Positions 41,352 to 49,553 of a stretch of DNA of 64,000 bases are shown here, one piece after another. Within the stretch, counting starts at the first letter, position 1, and every line of letters starts with the position of its first letter. Made by a program: the position numbers and the translations under genes. Origin of the DNA: an uncultured Candidatus Melainabacteria bacterium (lineage in GTDB: Bacteria; Cyanobacteriota; Vampirovibrionia; Gastranaerophilales; Gastranaerophilaceae); assembly GCA_934717745.1 (NCBI GenBank), contig CAKUZB010000002.1, forward strand, positions 124,001 through 188,000. The letters run 5' to 3'. Under the pieces are notes generated by a model that saw only the letters and a program-made list of their open reading frames with translations, was not told where the DNA came from and did not search any database.

Positions 41352-41897
41352 TTATTTATCAGTATTAAAACCTATTGGTTTAGTTTTTCTAGGAGTTTCA
41401 ACTAAATTATTCAAAACAGTTATTATATCTTGAATTGTCCTATCTGTTTTCTTCATTTTGTTATCTGTATTTTCAATATGTAGCATCAACATCTTACGTA
41501 AATCTTCTATTTCTTTTGTTTTTTCAGTTTGCTCTAATACATATTTTCTAAGTTGTTCAAAAACTCTTATTATTTGAATACTTGTTTTTATTGCTAAATC
41601 AGAATGCAAAACATTTGATAACATTAAGATTCCATGCTCATTAAAAGCATAAGGTAAATATTTTCTACCACCTCTTTGTTTTGAGGTGCCAAATTGGCAC
41701 CTCAAAACTTGCCATTCTTCTTCAGTTAATTTAAACATGAAATCTTCAGGAAAACGCTCTATATTACGTTTTACGGCTCTATTAAGATTCTTTGTTTCAA
41801 CACCATACAATTTTGCCAAATCACTATCTAGCATTACTTTTTGATTTCTTATTTCGTAAATTAAATTTTTAACTTCCAACAGATTGTTATCTTGCAT
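41352..41897 (-). CDS. ORF6N-domain DNA-binding protein
   Basis: ORF6N domains are DNA-binding modules best known from phages and mobile elements, often repressors or antirepressors. The 181-residue protein shows VMLDSDLAKLYGVETKNLNRAVKRNIERFPEDFMFKL in its first part, then RGGRKYLPYAFNEHGILMLS, both hallmarks of the domain, and a C-terminal coiled coil (about 120-165). It overlaps etfA by 11 bases and precedes purA by 18, so it lies inside a metabolic operon. Its coding region contains a perfect 31-bp palindrome encoding part of VLRCQFGTSK. It may control its own operon. Confidence 0.85.
   Translation of the reverse strand: MQDNNLLEVKNLIYEIRNQKVMLDSDLAKLYGVETKNLNRAVKRNIERFPEDFMFKLTEEEWQVLRCQFGTSKQRGGRKYLPYAFNEHGILMLSNVLHSDLAIKTSIQIIRVFEQLRKYVLEQTEKTKEIEDLRKMLMLHIENTDNKMKKTDRTIQDIITVLNNLVETPRKTKPIGFNTDK
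41678..41708. repeat. Perfect 31-bp palindrome inside the ORF6N gene
   Basis: GTTTTGAGGTGCCAA and its exact reverse complement flank a single A. It sits in the coding sequence at the VLRCQFGT segment. The length and perfection exceed what coding constraint would produce and suggest a protein-binding or hairpin site, perhaps for the ORF6N product itself. Confidence 0.85.
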
Positions 41898-42894
41898 TTT
41901 TTGTATCCTTTAATTTTTCAATTAATTTTGGCAAAATTTCAAATACATCTCCAACAATTCCGACATCTGCGATTTTAAAAATTGGTGCATTTTTATCTTT
42001 ATTTATTGCAATAATTTTTTCTGAACCGCTCATACCAACCGTATGCTGAATTGCACCCGAAATTCCGCATGCAATATAAATTTTTGGAACAACTGTTTTA
42101 CCCGTTTGACCAACTTGAATACAACTTTGTGCAAGTTTCATATCAACAGCCCCACGAGAAGCACCAACAGAGCCACCTAAAACTTCTGCTAAACGTTCTA
42201 ATAGTTCAAAACCCTGTTTTGATTTCATTCCTTTTCCACCGGCAACAATAATTTCTGCTTCGTCAATCCTAACGTCTGAATTTAATTCATTTTGAATAAA
42301 TTCAACTAATTTAACCCTATTTTCAACTTTTGATAAATCAAATTGAATATCTATAAATTGAGTATCCTTACATATTTCAAACTCTGATTTTCTCAAAACT
42401 TTTGGTCGTACTGTTGCCATTTGAGGATAATTTTTGCACAAAATCGTAGCCATTAAATTTCCACCGAAAGTCGGACGCGTAGAGGCTAACTTACCATCTT
42501 CATTTATATCCAGTTTTGTACAATCAGCCGTTAAACCTGTATTCAGACTAGAAGAAATTACAGGTGCTAAATCTCTACCTTGAGTTGTCGCACCAATTAA
42601 AACAATCTCCGGTTCAATATCTTTAATTAAACTTATTGCTATATTTGAGTAATAATCAGTCGAATAATTTTTTAATTCAGGCGAATTTGCAATATAAACT
42701 TTATCAAAACCATTTTTGCTTAAAATAATTTTATTTTCTTCTAAATTAGTTCCGTCTGTAAACAAAAATGCTGAAATTTCACAATTATTTAACTTTTTTG
42801 ACAATTCTTGAGCCGAATTTGCTAATTCCAAAACTACATTTTGCAAAATTCCGTTTCTGTCCGTTTGTGCATAAATCAAAATACCCTTAGCCAT
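41887..42894 (-). CDS. etfA: Electron transfer flavoprotein subunit alpha
   Basis: EtfA carries FAD and passes electrons from dehydrogenases to a redox partner. The 335-residue protein has the N-terminal nucleotide-type domain and the C-terminal FAD domain with AGGKGMKSKQGFELLERLAEVLGG, GASRGAVD, QVGQTGKTVVPKIYIACGISGAIQH and IIAINKDKNAPIFKIADVGIVGD, all diagnostic. It overlaps etfB by eight bases and the ORF6N gene by 11. The partner dehydrogenase is not in the window; the NfnA-like flavoprotein upstream is a candidate electron donor or acceptor. Confidence 0.94.
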   Translation of the reverse strand: MAKGILIYAQTDRNGILQNVVLELANSAQELSKKLNNCEISAFLFTDGTNLEENKIILSKNGFDKVYIANSPELKNYSTDYYSNIAISLIKDIEPEIVLIGATTQGRDLAPVISSSLNTGLTADCTKLDINEDGKLASTRPTFGGNLMATILCKNYPQMATVRPKVLRKSEFEICKDTQFIDIQFDLSKVENRVKLVEFIQNELNSDVRIDEAEIIVAGGKGMKSKQGFELLERLAEVLGGSVGASRGAVDMKLAQSCIQVGQTGKTVVPKIYIACGISGAIQHTVGMSGSEKIIAINKDKNAPIFKIADVGIVGDVFEILPKLIEKLKDTKNAR

Positions 42895-43666
42895 TTAGCA
42901 CCTCAAGAATTTTTTCAACTGCAACATCTGTTGTAATGTTTTCAAAAATTTCTCCGCTTTGTTTCTGTTCCGGACGAAATGCTTTACTAACACAAGTTGG
43001 AGAACCTTTTATTCCAACATTTTCAGGTTGCAATCCAATATTATCAATAGAATAATAAGGAATTTCAACATTTTGAGCAACTTTAAAACCCTCTATTAAA
43101 GGTCGTCTTGGTTCATAATCGCATTTAAGCATACACAAAACGGCAGGAAGTTTAACCTCTAAAATTTCTACACCGTCTTCAACTTCTTTTTTTACAGTTG
43201 CAAAACCATTTTCAATTTTTAAAATTTCTTTAACATAAGTAACAAGAGAAAATCCTAAATTTACAGAAATTGCAGGTCCTGTTTGAGCAGTATCACCATC
43301 TGTCGCAAATTGACCACAAATAACCAAATCAACATTTTCTACTTTTTGTCTAATAGCAGAAGCGAGAGTTCTTGCAGTTGCAACAGTATCTGCACCTGCA
43401 AACTTTTTATCAGTAACAACAAATCCCTCATCAACACCTAATGCAATTGATTTTCTGATAATTTCTTCAGATTGAGGAACACCCATTGTTAGAGCAGTAA
43501 TTTTTGCGGAAAAATCTCTATCTTTAAGTCTTAAAGCCGTTTCTAAAGCATAAACATCAAACGGATTGATAATACTTTCCAACCCTTCACGTCGGATAGT
43601 ATTATTTTCAGTCCATTTTATATCTGCAGTATCCGGAACTTGTTTAACACATACCGCAATATTCAT
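42887..43666 (-). CDS. etfB: Electron transfer flavoprotein subunit beta
   Basis: EtfB pairs with EtfA and binds AMP or a second flavin. The 259-residue protein starts MNIAVCVKQVPDTADIKW, a standard beta-subunit start, and contains ALTMGVPQSEEIIRKSIALGVDEG, DLVICGQFATDGDTAQTGPAIS and EVKLPAVLCML. The GxxATDGDTAQTGP part is the nucleotide site of the family, also present in bifurcating Etf forms. It overlaps etfA by eight bases and follows the small Cys gene by five. Confidence 0.94.
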   Translation of the reverse strand: MNIAVCVKQVPDTADIKWTENNTIRREGLESIINPFDVYALETALRLKDRDFSAKITALTMGVPQSEEIIRKSIALGVDEGFVVTDKKFAGADTVATARTLASAIRQKVENVDLVICGQFATDGDTAQTGPAISVNLGFSLVTYVKEILKIENGFATVKKEVEDGVEILEVKLPAVLCMLKCDYEPRRPLIEGFKVAQNVEIPYYSIDNIGLQPENVGIKGSPTCVSKAFRPEQKQSGEIFENITTDVAVEKILEVLNG

Positions 43667-43671
43667 AACTA

Positions 43672-43845
43672 TTATTTTTTAGATTGTTTCATTTGTACGT
43701 CTAATGCCGCATTGTGAGCCAACATATAAACTGAACAAATTTTGTAGTTTTTTAAGTACCATGCACAAGAGTCTTGTGAACAAACTTTTTCAAAATCAGC
43801 ACCTGCTGACATTAATGGGCAAAACGGAATATTTTTATCTGCCAT
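43672..43845 (-). CDS. Small Cys-containing protein, 57 residues, between NfnA-like and etfB genes
   Basis: The frame starts MADKNIPFCPLMSAGADF and continues with KVCSQDSCAWYLKNY and KICSVYMLAHNAALDVQ, giving four Cys at residues 9, 22, 27 and 37. Four spaced Cys in a small soluble protein suggest a metal or Fe-S site. It starts five bases after the NfnA-like stop and ends five bases before the etfB start, so it is clearly part of the operon. I do not know the family. A small ferredoxin-like or rubredoxin-like electron shuttle between the flavoproteins would fit but is not proven; the Cys spacing is not that of a classical ferredoxin. Confidence 0.72.
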   Translation of the reverse strand: MADKNIPFCPLMSAGADFEKVCSQDSCAWYLKNYKICSVYMLAHNAALDVQMKQSKK

Positions 43846-43849
43846 AATC

Positions 43850-44686
43850 TTACAAACCTTTCTTTAACAAGTTGCAGTTTTCATCTCTCTTACGTTCTTG
43901 ATCTTTATAAATTCTTGTTCTGTTAATAACTTCATCAAAATCGATTTTGTGAGCATCGAAATCAGGTCCGTCAACACAAGCAAATTTAACTTCGCCACCA
44001 ACAGTAATACGGCAAGCACCACACATACCAGTACCATCAACCATAATAGGGTTCATACTTGCTTCTGTGTAAATACCTTTATCACGAGTTAAGTTTGCAA
44101 CTGCTCTCATCATAGGCATTGGACCAACTGCGATTGCATAATCAACTTTTTCTTGACCCATTATGCGTTCAAGCACTTGTGTTACAAAACCTTTTTCGCC
44201 TAATGTACCGTCGTCTGTTGTAATAAACAATTCTGTGCAAGCATCTTTCATTTTATCTTCCCAGAAGATTAAATCTTTATTTCTTGCACCCATAATCATA
44301 TAAACTTTATTACCTGCTTCTTTAAATGCTTTTGCAATTAAATAGCAAGGAGCAGCACCGTAACCACCTGCTAAGCAAACTACAGTACCGTATTTTTTAA
44401 TGTGTGTAGGTTGTCCTAAAGGTCCTACCAAATCTGCCAATTCGTCGCCAACATTTAATGCTGCAAGTTGTTTTGTTGAATAACCAACTGCCATAAACAC
44501 TAATGTTAAAACTCCGTTTTCTTTATCTACGTCAGCGATAGTTAATGGCACTCTTTCACCGTCTTTTTCTGCTCTAAAAATGATAAATTGTCCTGCTTGT
44601 GCATTTCTTACTACGTAAGGTGCATCAATTGTAATTTCGTATTGGTTTGGACAAAGTTCTTTTTTCGATAAAATTTTATAAGCCAT
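43850..44686 (-). CDS. NfnA/SudB-like ferredoxin:NAD(P) oxidoreductase flavoprotein
   Basis: The start is placed at 44686 (MAYKILSKKE) with AGAGGAT before it. The 278-residue protein has an FNR fold: the FAD site RVPLTIAD, the NAD-binding AGGYGAAP, and a C-terminal 2Fe-2S domain DGTGMCGACRITVGGE then FACVDGPDF. Three Cys are present plus Asp, as described for the Asp-ligated cluster of NfnA. Such subunits normally pair with NfnB (GltA-like), a flavin-containing partner, and together bifurcate electrons. No NfnB is next to it. Instead it leads an operon with a small Cys protein and EtfBA, which suggests another partner here. Confidence 0.85.
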   Translation of the reverse strand: MAYKILSKKELCPNQYEITIDAPYVVRNAQAGQFIIFRAEKDGERVPLTIADVDKENGVLTLVFMAVGYSTKQLAALNVGDELADLVGPLGQPTHIKKYGTVVCLAGGYGAAPCYLIAKAFKEAGNKVYMIMGARNKDLIFWEDKMKDACTELFITTDDGTLGEKGFVTQVLERIMGQEKVDYAIAVGPMPMMRAVANLTRDKGIYTEASMNPIMVDGTGMCGACRITVGGEVKFACVDGPDFDAHKIDFDEVINRTRIYKDQERKRDENCNLLKKGL

Positions 44687-44710
44687 TTTACTATCCTCTT
44701 TCAGTTTACT

Positions 44711-44741
44711 ATTATAACATTTTTTTACTTTAATGTATAAT
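44711..44741. promoter_or_regulatory. Overlapping divergent -10 boxes between the flavoprotein and cytidylyltransferase operons
   Basis: ATTATA at 44711-44716 reads TATAAT on the minus strand, 25 bases before the flavoprotein ATG. TATAAT at 44736-44741 faces the plus strand, 30 bases before the cytidylyltransferase ATG. The -35 boxes are weak. Confidence 0.35.
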
Positions 44742-44770
44742 AAAAACAAAATATATACAACAGGTGATGT

Positions 44771-45460
44771 ATGAAAAATTTTGCAATAATTTTAGCGTCT
44801 GGTACCGGAGAACGCTTTGGAGAAAAGATTCCAAAGCAATTTTACCAATTTAGAAATAAAACTCTGCTTGAATATTCAATTGATGCTTTTGAAAATAACT
44901 CAAACATTGATGAAATTATATTAGTAACTAATCCTAATTTTAGAGATTTGACTGAAGAAATTTTAGCAAAAAACAATTATAGAAAGATTTCGAAAGTTTT
45001 AAACGGTGGTAAAACAAGGGTCGAAAGTTCTTATATTGGAACATCTCAAGTTCCAAATGATGCAAATGTTTTAATCCATGATGCAGTTAGGGCTTTTGTT
45101 ACGCAAAAAATTATAGATGATAATATTGAAGCACTGAAAAAATATGAAGCGGTTGGGACTGCGATAGAAAGTATTGATACAATAATTCAAGTTGACGAAA
45201 ACAATGTTATCACTGCAATTCCGCCAAGAAAGTTTTTAAAACGAGTTCAAACACCACAATCATTTCGAGCAAATCTAATTAAAAAAGCCCACGAATTAGC
45301 ATTAAAAGACGAAAATGCAAGTTTCACAGATGATTGCGGATTAATTTTACGTTATAACCTTGCACCGATACACATTGTAGACGGTGATGAAATTAATTTA
45401 AAAATCACACAAAAAAATGACTTAAAAATCATTGAAAATCTACTTGACAGAGGTGTTTAA
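44771..45460 (+). CDS. IspD/TarI-family cytidylyltransferase
   Basis: The enzyme activates a polyol phosphate with CTP. The 229-residue protein shows the nucleotide loop ILASGTGERFGEKIPKQF, the NGGKTRVESSYIG segment, IHDAVRAFV and KRVQTPQSFRANLI. IspD makes the CDP-methylerythritol isoprenoid precursor; TarI-type enzymes make CDP-ribitol for surface glycans. The ASGTGxRFG loop, FLKRVQTPQSF and the run into a glycosyltransferase (one-base overlap) lean to a TarI-like role in glycan assembly, but an IspD role cannot be excluded, and no other IspD is in the window. Confidence 0.8.
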   Translation: MKNFAIILASGTGERFGEKIPKQFYQFRNKTLLEYSIDAFENNSNIDEIILVTNPNFRDLTEEILAKNNYRKISKVLNGGKTRVESSYIGTSQVPNDANVLIHDAVRAFVTQKIIDDNIEALKKYEAVGTAIESIDTIIQVDENNVITAIPPRKFLKRVQTPQSFRANLIKKAHELALKDENASFTDDCGLILRYNLAPIHIVDGDEINLKITQKNDLKIIENLLDRGV

Positions 45461-46314
45461 TGACATCAAGCATCAACATCTCTTTTTCTTGTAACAATCA
45501 ATGGGCGGACAAACTTGCCGTAACAATAGTTTCTACTTTACTTCATGCCAGTAAAGACAATACTTACAGATTTTTCATTTTAGACGGTGGAATTACAGAA
45601 GAAAACAAGAAAAAATTAGCAAAAATTAAGTCTAAAATAAATTTTCAGATTGAATACATTCCTATAGACAAAGAAATTTTTGCAAACGCACCTTTAGGGC
45701 ATCATTTTACGATTGAAACATATTACAGGCTTAAATTACCAACATTAATTAATGTCGATAAATTGTTGTATATGGACGTTGACACTTTGGTAAAAAAGGA
45801 TATTAACGAATTATTTAACATAGACCTTGAGGATTATTATGCAGGGGCTATTATCGATGAAAGTTCCTATTACAAACACATTCACAGATTGCCTGTAAAA
45901 AGATATTTCAACGCAGGTGTGCTTTTATTGAATTTAAAGAAAATTCGGGAAGATAATCTTGAAGAAAAATTTTTTGATTTTATAAATAACCATTCAGATT
46001 TAATTTCTTGGGTCGACCAGTGTGTTTTGAATGCAGTTTTTGCCGAAAACGTAAAATTTCTTGATAGAAAATTTAATTTTCAACACCATGGTGCATTAGA
46101 ACCAATCAAGGAACTTTATAACAAAAACAAAAAAGAAGTTATTATTTTACACTATGTTGCACAAAAAAAGCCTTGGAATTTTGAAAAATCCATTGATTTA
46201 GTATTTGAATATTTGTATTACGCCCTAAAAACACCTTATCGTTGGCAAATTTCAAAGAATTTAACCCTTGCCTTTTGGAAGAAAATAAAACTTCTAGCCC
46301 TTTTATATACCTAA
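45460..46314 (+). CDS. Glycosyltransferase family 8 protein
   Basis: A 284-residue GT-A enzyme of the LgtC type, which transfers galactose or glucose from UDP-sugars with retention. The donor site has the DVD triplet at residues 106-108 (LLYMDVDTLVKKDINELF). RYFNAGVLLLNLKKIRE and SWVDQCVLNAVFAENVKFLD are typical of the family, and a late His segment (ILHYVAQKKPW) provides the third metal ligand. It begins at the cytidylyltransferase stop. It probably builds LPS core or another surface glycan. Confidence 0.87.
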   Translation: MTSSINISFSCNNQWADKLAVTIVSTLLHASKDNTYRFFILDGGITEENKKKLAKIKSKINFQIEYIPIDKEIFANAPLGHHFTIETYYRLKLPTLINVDKLLYMDVDTLVKKDINELFNIDLEDYYAGAIIDESSYYKHIHRLPVKRYFNAGVLLLNLKKIREDNLEEKFFDFINNHSDLISWVDQCVLNAVFAENVKFLDRKFNFQHHGALEPIKELYNKNKKEVIILHYVAQKKPWNFEKSIDLVFEYLYYALKTPYRWQISKNLTLAFWKKIKLLALLYT

Positions 46315-46386
46315 AACTATTAAATTTTACAAAACATTTTAACATCTTATTTAAAATGTGGTATCATAAAGAAAAACGAGGTGTAT

Positions 46387-47157
46387 ATGTTAAGTTATTA
46401 TTTTAAAGAAAAAACTAAAACTAAAAAATTTGATGACGATTTACTTTGGTCAATGGGCGAAATCAAAGGTAAACGAACAATATTATATGGTGCGGGCGAA
46501 GGATTTGTTGAACTAAATAAACGTTACTTTTTCAAAGATGTTTTAAATATTACAGCAATTGCCGATAACAAGTTTAAAACCCACCCTGTAGAAACATTTG
46601 AAGGTATTCGAGCAATTACTCCTGACCAAATTAAAAACGAAGATTATGATGTCATTTTAATTACAAATGAAGCGACAAAACCGATTTTGAACTACATTTT
46701 TAATGTTCTTTGTGTTGAAAACAAAGATGTCAGAACTATTTTTAATGAAGAAATTAAAGACGAAGAAAACAATCTAAATTACTTACATGAATATAACTTT
46801 GAAAAAACATTACCAAAATTAATAAAAAAATTAAAAAACAAAACTGTTTTACTTTATGGTGCCGGAGTATTTTTAGAATTAATTAAAAAATATTTTGATT
46901 TATCTGATTTAAACATAATAGGCGTTGCAGACAAAAAATTTAGAAGAAGAAAGGAAAACGAAACTTTTCTGGACTACCCTGCATACGCACCTGAAGATAT
47001 AAAGACATTAAATCCTGATTATGTTTTAGTTGCCACTAAAAATTACATAAATATTATGGAAGATTTATATTTTAACACACTAAAGGGTACAAAAATAAAA
47101 GTAAAACCTCTTTTATACAAAGGTTTTTGGGCTTTAGCAAAAGAAATATTCGGTTAA
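46387..47157 (+). CDS. Protein with two tandem Rossmann-type nucleotide-binding units
   Basis: The ATG at 46387 is chosen because GAGG lies just before it; a GTG two codons earlier is in frame. The 256-residue protein contains two related units: RTILYGAGEGFVEL...IADNKF (about residues 30-70, with a YDVILITN strand after it) and KTVLLYGAGVFLEL...VADKKFRRR (about 150-190, with PDYVLVATKN). Both have the strand-turn-helix YGAG phosphate loop seen in proteins of capsule and O-antigen clusters. The internal duplication is clear. It lies with glycan genes, so a role as sugar-nucleotide dehydratase/epimerase-like or regulatory subunit is possible, but catalytic Tyr-x3-Lys is not evident. Confidence 0.7.
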   Translation: MLSYYFKEKTKTKKFDDDLLWSMGEIKGKRTILYGAGEGFVELNKRYFFKDVLNITAIADNKFKTHPVETFEGIRAITPDQIKNEDYDVILITNEATKPILNYIFNVLCVENKDVRTIFNEEIKDEENNLNYLHEYNFEKTLPKLIKKLKNKTVLLYGAGVFLELIKKYFDLSDLNIIGVADKKFRRRKENETFLDYPAYAPEDIKTLNPDYVLVATKNYINIMEDLYFNTLKGTKIKVKPLLYKGFWALAKEIFG

Positions 47158-47165
47158 TCATAAAA

Positions 47166-48107
47166 CTAACCATTAAAATTATCATATAATATTCGTGCAA
47201 ATAATATATTTTTTCTAAAAAATGCACAAATATTTAATTTTGGATATTTTAAGAAAAATTTTATTAAAACGGTATATTTTTTGTATTTAAAATTGACTGT
47301 TTGAATATTTTCACAGATTTTTAATAATTCGTGATAAAAAACTTGGTTTTTATAAGCAAAATTTTTATAAACATTAAAATAGAAATTAAATATTTTTAGC
47401 GAAAAACGAAGCAATCTGATTTCCTGAGGTACAGCACCCCAAATTCCGCCTCCATTTATTCTATAAACAGACATAACGTCTTCGATAAAATGGATTTTTC
47501 CTTGTTTTGCAAAAAGCAGATGCAAATACCAATCACCAGGAAGAAGACTGTTAGGAAATTTATCAACAACATTTTCAACCGAATCCCATCTATACATAAC
47601 GGAATTTGTTGGAATAAAATTGCATTCCAGTAAAGAATTAAAAGAAAAATCAAAAACAGACGATTGAACTACCTGAGCAGGAAAAATATCTTCAGGTATT
47701 GGTAATTTTTCAAAAAGTCTTTTCACATTATGAAAACAAATAGTATAATCAGGATTTTGTTCCATAAAATCAACTTGTTTTTGAAGTTTATATTGGTCTG
47801 TCCAATAATCATCTCCCTCACAAATTGTAACATATTTACTCTTTACTCTTGGAAAATTATAAATATTTGATATAGAAATCCCTTTTGAAAATTGATTTTC
47901 ATTTTCGTAAAGAGGTTTTATTATATCCGGATATTTTTGCTCATACTCTTTAATAATTTCCGTTGTTCCGTCAGTTGAGCAATCATCGTGAATAAGAACT
48001 TCAAATTTAAAATTTGTTTTTTGCATTAAAATCCCATCAAGACATTGTTTAATATAGTTTTTTTGATTATATGCAATACAGCAGATTGAAACTAAAGTTT
48101 TATTCAT
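47166..48107 (-). CDS. Glycosyltransferase family 2 protein
   Basis: A GT-A fold transferase. The start is placed at 48107 (MNKTLVSICCIAYNQ); the frame stays open to ATGs at 48119 and 48155, but TATAAT on the minus strand at 48139-48144 makes the longest start doubtful. Motifs are FEVLIHDDCSTDGT near residue 40 (DD for the nucleotide), CEGDDYW as the DxD-like metal site, and ECNFIPTNSVMYRW. A C-terminal Phe/Lys-rich region may contact the membrane. It points away from the neighbouring glycan run and is probably transcribed alone. The DNA here is noticeably more AT-rich than flanking genes. Confidence 0.88.
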   Translation of the reverse strand: MNKTLVSICCIAYNQKNYIKQCLDGILMQKTNFKFEVLIHDDCSTDGTTEIIKEYEQKYPDIIKPLYENENQFSKGISISNIYNFPRVKSKYVTICEGDDYWTDQYKLQKQVDFMEQNPDYTICFHNVKRLFEKLPIPEDIFPAQVVQSSVFDFSFNSLLECNFIPTNSVMYRWDSVENVVDKFPNSLLPGDWYLHLLFAKQGKIHFIEDVMSVYRINGGGIWGAVPQEIRLLRFSLKIFNFYFNVYKNFAYKNQVFYHELLKICENIQTVNFKYKKYTVLIKFFLKYPKLNICAFFRKNILFARILYDNFNG

Positions 48108-48263
48108 TTTGTTTTCCATATCATAATTTTTAAAGTTTATTATATCGTTATTCATTTCATTTTTGAAAATATCAATAAATTTATAAAATTTATACTTTTG
48201 TAAATATACTTATAAAAAATGCTTCTATTTTTATATATTTTATAACCATAGCACCTGTACAAA

Positions 48264-49553
48264 TTATGGCAAAATCTTATAATTAATAATCATATCATTT
48301 CCTTTTGTATCAATAATTTTTAAATTTTCTTTGATTTTCTGATAAATCAATTCTAAATGAACATCATTTTTTGGACGAATAAAAATTCTAATTCCGATTT
48401 GAGATAACTTACCCCACGAATCTTCCGGTAAAATATCACCTTTTTCATAACTTTCAAATATATCAATTATTCCATTTTGTTTTTTTAATTTATCTACACC
48501 AACAATTTCTTTAATAACTCCAGGTTTACATAAACAACTAACATTATAACATTTTTCTACATTTTGTGGACATATTTTATTTAATTCGTTATCAACTTTT
48601 GTCATTCTGCCAGTAAATGCAAAATTTATCATCATTGCTAAGGGATTATAATCACAGATTTTATCTAACAGTATATACTCTAAACTCCCCGTTAATCTAT
48701 ATCCCGCCTCATAAGGAATTATTGCCTCATTATTATCAACAAAACATTGAATAAACATCATTCCATTTTTAATTTCTAATTTCTTAAATAAACTTTTAAA
48801 TTTTTTATCTAATGTTTCTAAAAAAGCATTCGTATATCTTGAAGGAAAAGTATAACCACTTGGAAGTTTAATGAATCCGTCTTTTATTTGAATAACGTGT
48901 CTATCACCAACAAATGTAACTTGATAATTGCCATTATCAAACAAATAAAAAACTGTTATTTCTTTGAAATTATAATATTTTTCTATTAAATATTTTTTGT
49001 TCTTTGAAAATTTCAAAGAATTTTCAATTCCAACATTTAATTCCATTTCATTATTACAAATAGAAATACCTCTTGCTCCGGAATTATCAACTGGTTTAAC
49101 AATAACGGGAAATTCAATGCTTTCATCATATTTAATATCTTTAATATATGGAATATCAAATTTCGCAAGATATTCTTTAAAAATTTGTTTTTGAGTCGAA
49201 AAATTTAATTGTTCATCATTACTTATATAACAAGGTAAGTTAGATTTTTCACAGATTAACTTATAATATGGCAACATTGAATCCATAAAACCTGTCAAAA
49301 CTCCATCTATTTTTTTATTTTTTATTAATTTACAAATTTCATCTACGTCTGTTGTACTTATTAAATAACTTTCATCTGCGATTTTTTTTGCCGGAGAATT
49401 TTCATAATAATCAATAACAATGACTTTTGCACCATATTTATGAGCACATTCAACAACTTGTGTAAGTAGTTTTGTTGCACCTAATATCAATAATTTTTTA
49501 CCTTGCCAATTATATATGTTATTTTTTTTATCCTTACAAAAGTTTGTATTCAT
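48264..49553 (-). CDS. ATP-grasp ligase
   Basis: The 429-residue protein has a Rossmann-like preATP-grasp part (KKLLILGATKLLTQVVECAH, IVIDYYENSPAKKIADESYLIS), then the ATP-grasp core with IVKPVDNSGARGISICNN as the lysine and glycine-rich loop, and IIPYEAGYRLTGSLEYILL with the metal-binding acid residues. Such enzymes form amide bonds from a carboxylate and an amine with ATP. It overlaps the WbqC-like gene by 20 bases and is the last gene of the kdtA-degT run. Joining an acid to a sugar amine made by DegT is a reasonable hypothesis. Confidence 0.85.
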   Translation of the reverse strand: MNTNFCKDKKNNIYNWQGKKLLILGATKLLTQVVECAHKYGAKVIVIDYYENSPAKKIADESYLISTTDVDEICKLIKNKKIDGVLTGFMDSMLPYYKLICEKSNLPCYISNDEQLNFSTQKQIFKEYLAKFDIPYIKDIKYDESIEFPVIVKPVDNSGARGISICNNEMELNVGIENSLKFSKNKKYLIEKYYNFKEITVFYLFDNGNYQVTFVGDRHVIQIKDGFIKLPSGYTFPSRYTNAFLETLDKKFKSLFKKLEIKNGMMFIQCFVDNNEAIIPYEAGYRLTGSLEYILLDKICDYNPLAMMINFAFTGRMTKVDNELNKICPQNVEKCYNVSCLCKPGVIKEIVGVDKLKKQNGIIDIFESYEKGDILPEDSWGKLSQIGIRIFIRPKNDVHLELIYQKIKENLKIIDTKGNDMIINYKILP

